Assembly (NCBI GenBank): GCA_052386675.1
Contig: JBQTJX010000025.1
Location: forward strand, 16,555-80,554
Reading direction: 5' to 3'
Length of the DNA stretch: 64,000 bases
DNA from: RBG-16-66-20 sp052386675
GTDB taxonomy: Bacteria > Pseudomonadota > Gammaproteobacteria > Burkholderiales > SG8-39
Part shown: positions 1-7,939 of the stretch, in pieces
Layout: each line of letters starts with the position of its first letter
How positions within the stretch are numbered: the stretch's first letter is position 1
The notes under the pieces: generated by a model
The model's database searches: none
What the model was told of the DNA's origin: nothing
What the model saw: only the letters and a program-made list of their open reading frames with translations
Translations under genes and position numbers: made by a program

Positions 1-849
1 CACGCTGTAGAGCGTGCACAGCGTCGGCACCAGGAAGGCCTTCGTCTTCCTGAACAGCTCGATCGATTCCTCGTCCAGCCGCGTGCCGTGCTCTATGGTG
101 TCGGCGCCGGCACGCAGCGCGTACTTCACCGAATCGTAGGACTGCGCGTGCACCGCGACCGTCTTGCCCCAGCGCTTGGCCTCCTCGATGCCGGCGCGCA
201 GTTCCTCCTCGGAAATGGTCGTCATCCAGGTGCAGTTGGTTGGATGGAACTCACCGCCGCTGGCGATGAACTTGATGTTGTCCACGCCCTCGCGCGTCTG
301 GCGCCGCACCGCCTTGCGGATGGCGTCGACGCCGTCCACCACCAGGCGCCCGGCGGTGCTCTCCCAGTGCGCCGGCAGGATGTCGTTGCCGCTGCCCGTG
401 GTGCCGATGCCGCGGCCGCTGGCGACCACCTTGGGGCCGTAGATCTTGCGCGCGGCGACCGCATCGCGCATCGCAACGCTCGTGTTGCCGATCGTTCCCA
501 CTTCGCGCACCGCGGTGAAGCCGGCGTTCAGGATCGCGCGCGCGTGGATCACCGCATTGATGACCGCGGCCTCGACCGGAAAGCGCATCGCCTCCTCCAT
601 GTTCTTCGCGCCGGCGTAGACCATGTGCACGTGGCAATCGATCAGGCCGGGCATCACGGTGCGGCCCTGGCAGTCGAAGCGGTGCACGCCCTTGTCCTTC
701 GGCGCCTTGGCCACCGGGCCGGTCGAGATGACCTTGCCACCGCGAACCTCGACGTACCCGTTCTCCAGGGGCGCATCGGACACGCCATCGATCAGGCGGC
801 AGCCGGCGAGCACGAACTCGGGCGGCGTGATGCGCGTGGGGGATCTCAT
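1..849 (-). CDS. Amidohydrolase family protein, partial (C-terminus beyond window)
   Basis: Metal-dependent hydrolase of the amidohydrolase superfamily, in the imidazolonepropionase/prolidase-like branch; the substrate cannot be told. The ATG is at 849 and 283 codons run to the window edge, so the C-terminal part is missing. Visible metal-site residues are H73 and H75 (DCHVHM), K193 in NIKFIASGG (position of the bridging carboxylated lysine), H234 in VAVHAQS and H254 in EHGT. The final Asp would lie beyond the edge. There is no signal peptide, so it should be cytoplasmic. It is divergent from the molybdenum hydroxylase gene, with 146 bp between the starts. Confidence 0.88.
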   Translation of the reverse strand, partial: MRSPTRITPPEFVLAGCRLIDGVSDAPLENGYVEVRGGKVISTGPVAKAPKDKGVHRFDCQGRTVMPGLIDCHVHMVYAGAKNMEEAMRFPVEAAVINAVIHARAILNAGFTAVREVGTIGNTSVAMRDAVAARKIYGPKVVASGRGIGTTGSGNDILPAHWESTAGRLVVDGVDAIRKAVRRQTREGVDNIKFIASGGEFHPTNCTWMTTISEEELRAGIEEAKRWGKTVAVHAQSYDSVKYALRAGADTIEHGTRLDEESIELFRKTKAFLVPTLCTLYSV

Positions 850-932
850 GGCGCCGATTCTGGGGCGGCGCCGGGGCAAAGGAAAGCGTGGAACGCGAAA
901 CTCCGGTCGTGCCGTTCGCACATGCGATGGAT

Positions 933-938
933 TAGACT
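933..938 (+). promoter_or_regulatory. Candidate -10 box for the molybdenum hydroxylase gene
   Basis: TAGACT lies in the 146-bp divergent gap, far enough from the ATG at 996 to give a normal leader of about 50 nt. An AAGGA Shine-Dalgarno sequence follows at 981-985. No good -35 is visible. This leadered unit contrasts with the many genes here whose -10 box abuts the start codon. Confidence 0.35.
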
Positions 939-995
939 GCACGACCCCCGCTGGAACCACCTCGCCGGAACCAACCCTGTAAGGACGCCCTTGCA

Positions 996-3329
996 ATGAG
1001 CAGCAGCCCGAGCTTCACCCCGCCCGCCACGCAGTTCGACCCCGCCTCGGCGCGCTTTGGCGCCTCGCGCACCCAGAAGCGCCTCGAGGACGACCGCCTG
1101 TTGCACGGCAAGGGCCGGTACAGCGACGACCTGGACCTGCCGGGCCAGGCCTGGATGGTGCTGCTGCGCTCGCCGCATGCGCATGCGCGCATCGCCTCGG
1201 TCGACACCGCCGAGGCGCGCAAGGCCCCCGGGGTGGTCGCGGTCTACACCGCGGCGGACCTCGCCGCCGACGGCATCGGCCCGATCCCGTTCCCGCCGCT
1301 GTTCAAGCGCGCCGACGGCACGCCGATGGCGGCGCCGGCGCGCACGCTGCTGGCCGAAGGCACCGCGTTCTACGCCGGCATCCCGGTGGTCGCGGTGGTC
1401 GCGGAAACGCGCCTCCAGGCCCAGGACGCCGCCGAGCTGGTGATGGTGGAGTTCGAGGAACTGCCAGCCGTGGTGACGCCGGCGCAGGCGATCGCGCCCG
1501 GCGCGCCCGTGATCTGGCCCTCCGCGCCGGACAACATTTCGGCGGAGATCCGCTATGGCGATGCGAAGGCCGCCGCCGAGGCGATGGCGAAGGCCGCGCA
1601 CGTGGTCGAGATCGCGATCGCCAACCAGCGCGTCGCGGCGATGCCGCTGGAGCCGCGCTGCGCGCTGGCGGAGTTCAAGGACGGCCGCTGGACGGTGATC
1701 ACGCAGACGCAGCAGCCCACCGGCACTCGCGACGGACTTGCCGCCGCGTTCAAGACCAAGCCCGAGCAGTTCCGTGTCCGCGTTGGCGACCTGGGCGGCG
1801 GCTTCGGCATGAAGACGGGCCTGTACCAGGAGGACGCGCTCGCCTGCTACGCCGCGCGCAAGCTCGCGCGCCCGGTGAAGTGGCGCGCCGACCGCAGCGA
1901 GGATTTCCTCGCCGCGCACATGGGCCGGGACCAGCATTTCAGGGCGAAGCTCGCGCTCGACGCGGAGGGCCGCATCCTCGCGCTGAAGATGGAAATGCTG
2001 GGCAACTTTGGCAGCGTCCCGGTGGGCTCCACCGCGATGGTGCCGCTGATGGTCGGCCCGAAGGTGGTGACCTCGGTGTATCGCGTTCCGGTGGTGGACT
2101 ACTGGATTCGCGGCGTGCTGACCAACACCATGGCCACCGGCGCCTACCGCGGCGCGGGGCGCCCCGAGGCGAACTTCCTCATGGAGCGGCTGATGGACAA
2201 GGCCGCGCGCGAGCTCAAAATGGACCCGGCCGAGATCCGCCGCCGCAACTTCATCCCGCCGGAGGCCTTCCCGGCGCGCACGCACCTGGGCGACGTCTAC
2301 GATGCGGGCGAGTTCGCGCGCATGCTGGGGGGCGTGATGAAGGCGGCCGACTGGGACGGCTTCCCCGCGCGCAAGTCCGAATCGGCGAAGCGCGGCCTGC
2401 TGCGCGGCCGGGGCCTCGCCTCCTACCTGGAATGGACCGGCGCGCTGCCCACCGAAACGGTGGACATCGAAGTCGCCGCCGACGGCACGGTCTCGGTGTT
2501 CTCCGGAACCATGGCGATGGGGCAGGGCCTGGAGACCACCTACACGCAGCTCATCACCGAAGTGCTGGGCATCGCCGCGGACAAGATCCGCATCGTGCAG
2601 GGCGACACCGACCGCGCCAACGGCGTGGGCAGCGTCGGCTCGCGTTCGGCCTTCGTCGGCGGCTCGGCGGTGGTCGCCGCAGGCCACAACGTGGTCGCGC
2701 GCGGCAAGGAACTCGCCGCGGAGCAACTGGAAGCGGCGCCGCGCGACATTGAATACCGCGACGGCAGGTTCTCCATTGCCGGCACCGACCGCGGCATCGG
2801 CCTGGCGGAACTGGCCGGCAAGCAGGCGCAGAAAATCATCCGCGTCTCGGCCACCCAGACGCCCTCGGCGCCCTCCTGGCCCAACGGCGCGCAGGCCATC
2901 GAGGTCGAGATTGATCCCCAGACCGGCGTCGTGGAACTGGCGAACATCACCAGTTGCGACGACATCGGCCGCATCATCAATCGCACGATCGTCGAGGGCC
3001 AGGTCCATGGCGGCGTCGCGCAAGGCGCGGGACAGGCGTTGTGGGAACAGGCGGTGTACGACGCCGACAGCGGCCAGCTGGTGACCGGTTCGCTGATGGA
3101 TTACTGCGTGCCGCGCGCCGACCAGTTCCCGCCGATGCGCGTCGAGTTCGACGAGAGCGTGCCCTGCAAGACCAACCTGCTTGGGGTGAAGGGCGTGGGG
3201 GAGCTGGGCACCATCGGCGCCACGCCGGCCACGGTCAGCGCGGTGCTCGATGCGCTCGCCGACCGCGGCATCCGCGACCTCGACATGCCGCTGACGCCAG
3301 AGAAGGTGTGGCGGGCGTTGAATCGATAG
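996..3329 (+). CDS. Xanthine dehydrogenase family, molybdopterin-binding (CoxL-like) subunit
   Basis: Large catalytic subunit of a molybdenum hydroxylase (xanthine oxidase family, CoxL branch), 777 aa, full length for the family. The active-site loop reads AYRGAGR at 383-389. This is the form II signature, not the AYxCSFR loop of true CO dehydrogenase, so CO is an unlikely substrate. The catalytic base is E736 in GVGELG near the C-terminus. There is no signal peptide. AAGGA precedes the ATG by 10 nt. The usual partners, the FAD (CoxM) and 2Fe-2S (CoxS) subunits, are not beside it; the neighbours are an amidohydrolase and tonB. The partner genes must lie elsewhere or the protein works differently. 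Function beyond molybdenum hydroxylase is not determinable. Confidence 0.92.
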   Translation: MSSSPSFTPPATQFDPASARFGASRTQKRLEDDRLLHGKGRYSDDLDLPGQAWMVLLRSPHAHARIASVDTAEARKAPGVVAVYTAADLAADGIGPIPFPPLFKRADGTPMAAPARTLLAEGTAFYAGIPVVAVVAETRLQAQDAAELVMVEFEELPAVVTPAQAIAPGAPVIWPSAPDNISAEIRYGDAKAAAEAMAKAAHVVEIAIANQRVAAMPLEPRCALAEFKDGRWTVITQTQQPTGTRDGLAAAFKTKPEQFRVRVGDLGGGFGMKTGLYQEDALACYAARKLARPVKWRADRSEDFLAAHMGRDQHFRAKLALDAEGRILALKMEMLGNFGSVPVGSTAMVPLMVGPKVVTSVYRVPVVDYWIRGVLTNTMATGAYRGAGRPEANFLMERLMDKAARELKMDPAEIRRRNFIPPEAFPARTHLGDVYDAGEFARMLGGVMKAADWDGFPARKSESAKRGLLRGRGLASYLEWTGALPTETVDIEVAADGTVSVFSGTMAMGQGLETTYTQLITEVLGIAADKIRIVQGDTDRANGVGSVGSRSAFVGGSAVVAAGHNVVARGKELAAEQLEAAPRDIEYRDGRFSIAGTDRGIGLAELAGKQAQKIIRVSATQTPSAPSWPNGAQAIEVEIDPQTGVVELANITSCDDIGRIINRTIVEGQVHGGVAQGAGQALWEQAVYDADSGQLVTGSLMDYCVPRADQFPPMRVEFDESVPCKTNLLGVKGVGELGTIGATPATVSAVLDALADRGIRDLDMPLTPEKVWRALNR

Positions 3330-4063
3330 GCGGCGCGAGGTTCGCTGCGCCGTGGTTGCGCAGCCGCGTGCTGCGCGCGGCGCTCGTCGCCTCGGTGCTG
3401 TTGCACATCGCGGTCCTGCTGGGCCTGCCTGAACTGATCGAGGCTAAGCGCAAGGCCTGGTTTCCCGCGCCGCTCAGCGCGCGGCTGGTGCCACCGCCGC
3501 CGGCGGCGAAGCAGGAACCAGAACCAATGAAGGCCGAGCCCGCACCGATTCCTGCGAAGCCATCGCCTCGCGCGGTGCCCGCGCCGGCCCGGCCGGCGCC
3601 TGCTCCGGCACCTGCGGTGGCAGAATCGCCAAGGACAGACCCGGTGATCGCCGCGCCGCCCGCGACCCAGGCTGCGCCGTCAACCGCCATCGATCCGTCG
3701 CCGTCGAGGGCTGAGTCGCGTCCCGCGGCTCCCGCTGCCGCGCCCGCGCCGGCCTTCGACGAGGCCGGCACCGTCGCGCAGTACCGCATCGCGCTGATGC
3801 AGGTAGCGAGCACGCTGAAAACCTATCCGCGCATCGCGCAGGAGAACAACTGGGAGGGCCGCGTCGAAGTGCGCCTCACCATCGGCCCCGGCGGCGCGAT
3901 CACTTCGCTCGCGGTGAAGTCCGGCACCGGCTACGCGGTGCTCGACCAGCATGCGCTGGACATGCTGCGTCGCGCGCAGCCGAAGACGCCGCTGCCCGCG
4001 GGGCTGCGAGGGCGCGAGTTCACGCTGGAAGTGCCGGTGGTGTTCGGGTTGAAGGACGGCTGA
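3308..4063 (+). CDS. tonB: Energy transducer TonB family protein
   Basis: TonB-type protein that carries proton-motive energy from the inner membrane to outer-membrane receptors. Order: a short cytoplasmic N-terminus, one membrane helix (LRAALVASVLLHIAVLLGL), a long Pro/Ala/Lys-rich periplasmic spacer of about 100 residues, and a C-terminal TonB domain (from about TLKTYPRIA to VPVVFGLKDG). The start is unsettled: there is no ATG, and the in-frame options are GTG 3308, TTG 3356 and GTG 3368. I list 3308, which overlaps the end of the preceding gene and would translationally couple the two. No exbB/exbD is adjacent. An iron ABC importer follows, consistent with a role in siderophore or haem uptake. 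Confidence 0.8.
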   Translation: MAGVESIGGARFAAPWLRSRVLRAALVASVLLHIAVLLGLPELIEAKRKAWFPAPLSARLVPPPPAAKQEPEPMKAEPAPIPAKPSPRAVPAPARPAPAPAPAVAESPRTDPVIAAPPATQAAPSTAIDPSPSRAESRPAAPAAAPAPAFDEAGTVAQYRIALMQVASTLKTYPRIAQENNWEGRVEVRLTIGPGGAITSLAVKSGTGYAVLDQHALDMLRRAQPKTPLPAGLRGREFTLEVPVVFGLKDG

Positions 4064-4078
4064 GGGGCAGGGAAGGCG

Positions 4079-4108
4079 GGGTGATGTAACCGATCGGTTA
4101 CATCACCC
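4079..4108. repeat. 30-bp perfect palindrome between converging tonB and fbpC
   Basis: The whole 30 bp is self-complementary, with core ATGTAACCGATCGGTTACAT. As RNA it would form a 13-bp stem with a GATC loop on either strand, so it could be a bidirectional terminator, although there is no T-tract. It covers the fbpC stop codon (4103-4105). The same 22-bp core recurs at 23318-23339 between another converging pair, so it is a dispersed element and not a one-off hairpin. Confidence 0.8.
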
Positions 4109-5179
4109 GGCCCCGCCGGGCGCGAACGCCACCACGTGGTCGACGTCCAGGCGGATGCCGATGCGCTCGCCGATGGCGTGGTTGTGGTGGCTGGGGACCA
4201 GCGCCAGCACCTTGCGGCCGCTGGCGAGCTTGAGCGTGTACAGGATCTCGGCGCCGCGGAAGGCCTTGTGCGTCACCTCGGCCTGCGTCGGCGCGGCGTC
4301 GTCGTGGATCACGTCGTCCGGCCGCAGCAGCACCTCGGCGCTGCAGCCCTTGCCGCAAACGTCGCAGCCGACCGCGCAGGCGTGCGGGATCGCGCCATCG
4401 AGCACGCCCAGTTCGAACTCGACCTGGTTCGGGTTGAGCACTTTCGCCGGCAGGAACACGCCCTGGCCGACGAAATCGGCGACGAAGCGGCTGGCCGGCC
4501 GGTGGTAGAGGTTGTAGGCGCTGTCCCATTGCACGATGCCGCCCTCGCGCATGACGCCGATTTCATCGGCCATGGCGAAGGCTTCCTGCTGGTCGTGGGT
4601 CACCAGCACCGCGGTTGCGCCGGAGGCCTTGATGATGTCGCGCAGCTCGTGAGACAGGCGCTCGCGCAATTCGGTGTCCAGGCTCGCGAAGGGCTCGTCA
4701 AGCAACAGCAGCTCGGGGCGCGGCGCCAGCGCGCGCGCGAGCGCCACGCGCTGCTGCTGGCCGCCGGAGAGTTCGTGCGGGTACTGCTTGAGCGCATCGC
4801 CCAGGCCGGTGAGTTCGGCCAGTTCGCGCACGCGCGCGTCGGCTTCCGCGCGCGGCAGGGCGAAGGCGATGTTGCCGGCGGCGGTGAGGTGCGGGAATAG
4901 CGCGTGTTCCTGGAACACCATGCCGATGCGCCGTTTCTCCGGCGCGAGGCTCAGTTCGTGCGAGGACACCACTGTGCCATTGAGCAGGATGCGGCCCGAG
5001 GCCGGCTGCTCGAAGCCCGCGATGCAGCGCAGGACCGTGGTCTTGCCGCAGCCGCTCGGACCGAGCAGGCAGCCGATGGCGCCGCGCGCCAGCGAGAAGG
5101 ACAGGTCGCGCACCGACTGGTGCCCGTCGTAGGCGTGCTCCAGGCTCTCGACGCGAAGCAGCGGTTCCATGGGCATCAT
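4103..5179 (-). CDS. fbpC: Ferric iron ABC transporter, ATP-binding protein
   Basis: ATPase of an FbpABC/FutABC-type Fe(III) importer. Walker A GPSGCGKT at 40-47, signature LSGGQ at 137-141, Walker B LLLLDE at 157-162 and switch His195 (VLVTH) are intact. A C-terminal TOBE-like regulatory domain follows. That domain holds a tight cysteine cluster, C268-x3-C272-x2-C275-x3-C279, which looks able to bind metal or an Fe-S centre. The N-terminus reads MMPMEP; the ATG at 5170 is as plausible as the one at 5179. It is divergent from the permease gene with only 32 bp between the outer starts, and the dyad at 5178-5206 touches both. Confidence 0.93.
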   Translation of the reverse strand: MMPMEPLLRVESLEHAYDGHQSVRDLSFSLARGAIGCLLGPSGCGKTTVLRCIAGFEQPASGRILLNGTVVSSHELSLAPEKRRIGMVFQEHALFPHLTAAGNIAFALPRAEADARVRELAELTGLGDALKQYPHELSGGQQQRVALARALAPRPELLLLDEPFASLDTELRERLSHELRDIIKASGATAVLVTHDQQEAFAMADEIGVMREGGIVQWDSAYNLYHRPASRFVADFVGQGVFLPAKVLNPNQVEFELGVLDGAIPHACAVGCDVCGKGCSAEVLLRPDDVIHDDAAPTQAEVTHKAFRGAEILYTLKLASGRKVLALVPSHHNHAIGERIGIRLDVDHVVAFAPGGAG

Positions 5180-5206
5180 TCTATCAAGAATAATTCTTGT
5201 TAGAAT
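5178..5206. promoter_or_regulatory. 29-bp dyad between fbpC and fbpB, candidate operator
   Basis: Arms ATTCTATCAAGAAT and ATTCTTGTTAGAAT flank one central A; 13 of 14 positions pair. The inner CAAGAATAATTCTTG is a perfect 7-1-7 dyad. It matches the Fur 7-1-7 consensus (TGATAAT-n-ATTATCA) at only 4 of 7 positions per half, so it may be a diverged Fur site or another regulator's site. It overlaps the first fbpC codon and ends 5 bp before the fbpB GTG. The TAGAAT at 5201-5206 can also serve as a -10 box for fbpB, so a bound protein would block both genes. Confidence 0.6.
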
Positions 5207-5211
5207 GAGGA

Positions 5212-6855
5212 GTGCTTTATTTTCAAAGAGTTGGATTTCTGGGGGCGATTTCCTTCGGCGCCGCCGCGCTGATCCTGCTGCCCATCCTCGCCGTGCTGGC
5301 GAGCGTCATCGGTCCCGCTGGCGCAACGTGGGACACGTGGTCACACCTCGCGCGCACCGTACTTGGCACCTACATCGTCAACACCGCGCTGCTGACCGTG
5401 GGCGTCGCAGCCGGCGTGATGTCCATGGGCGTGATCGCAGCGTGGCTGGTGACCGCGTACCACTTTCCCGGCCGCCGCGTGCTCGAATGGGCGCTGGTCC
5501 TGCCGCTGGCGATGCCGGCCTATGTAATGGCCTACGCCTATACCGACTGGTTGCAGTTCGCCGGGCCGGTGCAGGCCGCGTTGCGCGCCGCCACCGGCTG
5601 GCAGGCGCGTGAGTACTGGTTCCCCGACGTGCGCTCTCTGCCCGGCGCCGCCGCGCTTCTCGCGCTCGCCCTGTATCCCTACGTTTATCTGCTGGCGCGC
5701 ACCGCGTTCGTGGACGTGTCGCGCAGCGCGCTGGAAGCGGCGCGCCTCTCCGGGCAGTCCGCCTGGGGCGCGTTCCGCCGCGTCGCGCTGCCGATCGCGC
5801 GGCCGGCGGTGGCCGCCGGCACCGCGCTCGCGCTGATGGAGACGCTGGCCGATTTCGGCACGGTGTCGTATTTCGGGCTGGAAGTGTTCACCACCGGGAT
5901 CTTCAAGGCCTGGATCTCCATGGGCGACGTCGCGGCGGCGGCGCAGCTCTCGGCCTGCCTGCTCGTGTTCGTCGCCGTGCTCATCGCGCTCGAGCGCGCG
6001 AGCCGCGGCCGCGCCGGCTATGCGAGCGGGGCACGCAAGCGCTCGCCGCCGCAACGCCTCTCCGGCGCCGAGGCGTGGCTCGCCTTCACGGCCTGCGCGA
6101 TGCCGGTCCTGCTCGGATTCGTGCTGCCCGCCGCGCTGCTGCTGAACCTGGCTTGGGGCGAGCCGGTATCGGGGGCGCGACTGCGAGCGCTGGTCGGCAA
6201 CAGCTTCACGCTCGCGGGCATCGCCGCAGCGCTGGGCGTGGTGCTGGCGACCGCGATGGCCTACGCCGCGCGGCTCGCGCGCGGGCCCGGGTCCGGAACG
6301 GTTGCGCTCGCCAATCGCGCCGCATCGCTGGGCTACGCCATTCCAGGCGCGGTGATCGCGGTCGGCGTGCTGGTGCCGCTGGGGCGCCTGGACAACTGGT
6401 TCGCGGGCGCGGTGGAGGAGGCCTTCGGCGCGAAGCCGGGACTGCTGCTCACCGGCACCGTGGTCGCGCTGGTCTACGCCTACCTGGTGCGCTTCCTCGC
6501 GGTGGCGCTGCAGGCGGTCGAGTCGGGCCTCGCCAGGATCACCCCGCGCATGGACGATGCCGCGCGCAGCCTGGGCGCGAGCCCGGCGAAGGCGCTGGCG
6601 CGCGTGCATGCGCCGCTGCTGGCCTCGAGCCTCGCGAGCGCGGCGCTGCTGTTGTTCGTGGACGTGATGAAGGAGCTGCCGGCGACCTTCGCCCTGCGGC
6701 CCTTTAATTTCGACACCCTGGCGATCGAGGCCTACAACCTCGCCAAGGACGAGCGCCTGGCCGAGGCCGCGGCGCCGTCACTGGTGATCGTGGCGATCGG
6801 CCTGGTGCCGCTGCTGGTCGTGACCAGACGCTATTTCCAGGCCACGCGGTCGTAG
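5212..6855 (+). CDS. fbpB: Ferric iron ABC transporter, fused permease
   Basis: Inner-membrane permease of the Fe(III) importer, 547 aa, with two tandem permease halves of about six helices each. This is the usual size for FbpB, where one gene encodes both membrane domains. EAA-type coupling loops are visible as EAARLSGQSAWGAFRRVALP in the first half and DDAARSLGASPAKALARVHAP in the second. The start is GTG 5212; the GAGG before it is too close to be a normal Shine-Dalgarno sequence. Its 3' end overlaps the converging fbpA gene by 25 bp, so permease and binding protein cannot share one mRNA in this arrangement. Confidence 0.93.
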   Translation: MLYFQRVGFLGAISFGAAALILLPILAVLASVIGPAGATWDTWSHLARTVLGTYIVNTALLTVGVAAGVMSMGVIAAWLVTAYHFPGRRVLEWALVLPLAMPAYVMAYAYTDWLQFAGPVQAALRAATGWQAREYWFPDVRSLPGAAALLALALYPYVYLLARTAFVDVSRSALEAARLSGQSAWGAFRRVALPIARPAVAAGTALALMETLADFGTVSYFGLEVFTTGIFKAWISMGDVAAAAQLSACLLVFVAVLIALERASRGRAGYASGARKRSPPQRLSGAEAWLAFTACAMPVLLGFVLPAALLLNLAWGEPVSGARLRALVGNSFTLAGIAAALGVVLATAMAYAARLARGPGSGTVALANRAASLGYAIPGAVIAVGVLVPLGRLDNWFAGAVEEAFGAKPGLLLTGTVVALVYAYLVRFLAVALQAVESGLARITPRMDDAARSLGASPAKALARVHAPLLASSLASAALLLFVDVMKELPATFALRPFNFDTLAIEAYNLAKDERLAEAAAPSLVIVAIGLVPLLVVTRRYFQATRS

Positions 6856-7850
6856 ATTTTCTGCGAGCCGGGCTGGTTGCGGCCCAGCACCGCGACGTTG
6901 AGCGCGTCGCGCTTGAAATCACCGAAGGTGCTGAGGACCGGGTTCGCGGTCTTCACGCTCGCCACCGCCGGCCATTCGTTGTTGCCTTCGGCGAAGTAGC
7001 GCTGCGCCTCGTCGCTCGCCAGGTACTCCAGGAACTTTACCGCCGCCTCGCGGTTGGGCGAGTGCTTCATCACGCCGGCGCCGGAGATGTTGACGTGCGT
7101 GCCGAAGCTCGACTGGTTCGGGAACACCACGCCGACCTTCTCAGCCACCGCCTTGTCGTCGGGCTTGGCCGAGCGCGCGAGTCGCGCGTAGTAATACTGG
7201 TTGGAAATGGTGACGTCGCATTCGCCGGCGGCCACGCTCTTCAGCTGGTCGGTGTCGCCGCCCTTGGGATCGCGCGCGAGGTTTTCCTTCACGCCCCTCG
7301 CCCAGGCTTCGGCCTTCGCCTCGCCCAGGTGGTCCACCAGCGCGCCCATCAGCGACAGGTTGTAGATGTTGGTCGAGGAGCGCATGCACAGACGCCCCTT
7401 CCACTTCGGCTCGGCGAGCGATTCGTAGGTCGCCACGTCCTCGGGCTTCACCTTCGCCTTGTTGTAGGCGATGAGGCGCGCGCGCAGGGAGAAGCCGTAC
7501 CAGAGGCCGGATGGCTCGCGGAAGCTGGCCGGGATGCGCGATTCGAGCGCCGCGGACTTCACCGGCTGGAAGAACCCGAGCTGCTCGGCGCGCCACAGGC
7601 GGCCGGCATCCACCGTGATGAGCACGTCGGCGGGGCTGCGCGCGCCTTCGTTGCGGATGCGCTCGATGAGGGCGTCTTCGCCCGCCTCGATGCGGTTGAT
7701 CTTGATGCCAGTGGCCTTGGTGAAGCCGGCGTAGAGCGCCTCGTCGGTCTGGTAGTGGCGCGAGGAGTAGAGGTTCAGGACCTTGTCCTGGGCGGTGGCG
7801 GTCCCGGCGACGGTGGCCAGGAGGGCGGCGAGGACGATTTTCTTAGTCAT
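6831..7850 (-). CDS. fbpA: Ferric iron ABC transporter, periplasmic substrate-binding protein
   Basis: Periplasmic Fe(III)-binding protein (FbpA/FutA family), 339 aa. The signal peptide is about residues 1-20 (cleavage near ATAQD). The tyrosine cluster NQYYYARL matches the iron-coordinating tyrosines of the family, and N-terminal YSSRHYQTDE is typical of FutA-type proteins. It hands iron to FbpB/FbpC. It lies downstream of, and opposite to, fbpB with overlapping 3' ends and has its own promoter region at 7851-7939, which holds two Fur-like sites. Iron-regulated expression is therefore inferred. Confidence 0.93.
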   Translation of the reverse strand: MTKKIVLAALLATVAGTATAQDKVLNLYSSRHYQTDEALYAGFTKATGIKINRIEAGEDALIERIRNEGARSPADVLITVDAGRLWRAEQLGFFQPVKSAALESRIPASFREPSGLWYGFSLRARLIAYNKAKVKPEDVATYESLAEPKWKGRLCMRSSTNIYNLSLMGALVDHLGEAKAEAWARGVKENLARDPKGGDTDQLKSVAAGECDVTISNQYYYARLARSAKPDDKAVAEKVGVVFPNQSSFGTHVNISGAGVMKHSPNREAAVKFLEYLASDEAQRYFAEGNNEWPAVASVKTANPVLSTFGDFKRDALNVAVLGRNQPGSQKIYDRVAWK

Positions 7851-7889
7851 GACAGGGACTTGCCTTCTTTCCGATGGGTGGAAAGAAAA

Positions 7890-7904
7890 TGATAACGCTT
7901 CTCA
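7890..7904 (-). promoter_or_regulatory. Candidate Fur box upstream of fbpA
   Basis: Read on the plus strand, TGATAACGCTTCTCA matches the Fur 7-1-7 model TGATAATnATTATCA at 11 of 14 arm positions. It lies 40 bp upstream of the fbpA ATG, as expected for iron-repressed control of an iron-uptake gene. Confidence 0.55.
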
Positions 7905-7918
7905 CTACTGTATGTCAA

Positions 7919-7933
7919 TGAGAATAGGTTTCA
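7919..7933 (-). promoter_or_regulatory. Second, weaker Fur-like box upstream of fbpA
   Basis: TGAGAATAGGTTTCA matches the Fur 7-1-7 model at 10 of 14 arm positions, mostly in the left arm. With the site at 7890-7904 it makes a pair in the same short promoter region. It lies between fbpA and the 3' end of the NlpC/P60 gene. Confidence 0.35.
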
Positions 7934-7939
7934 GTTTGA

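Noticed and set aside
846..3023. A 725-codon open frame opposite the CoxL-like gene
   Set aside because: Low-complexity His/Arg/Ala/Gly composition without any domain; typical of the reverse frame of a GC-rich gene.
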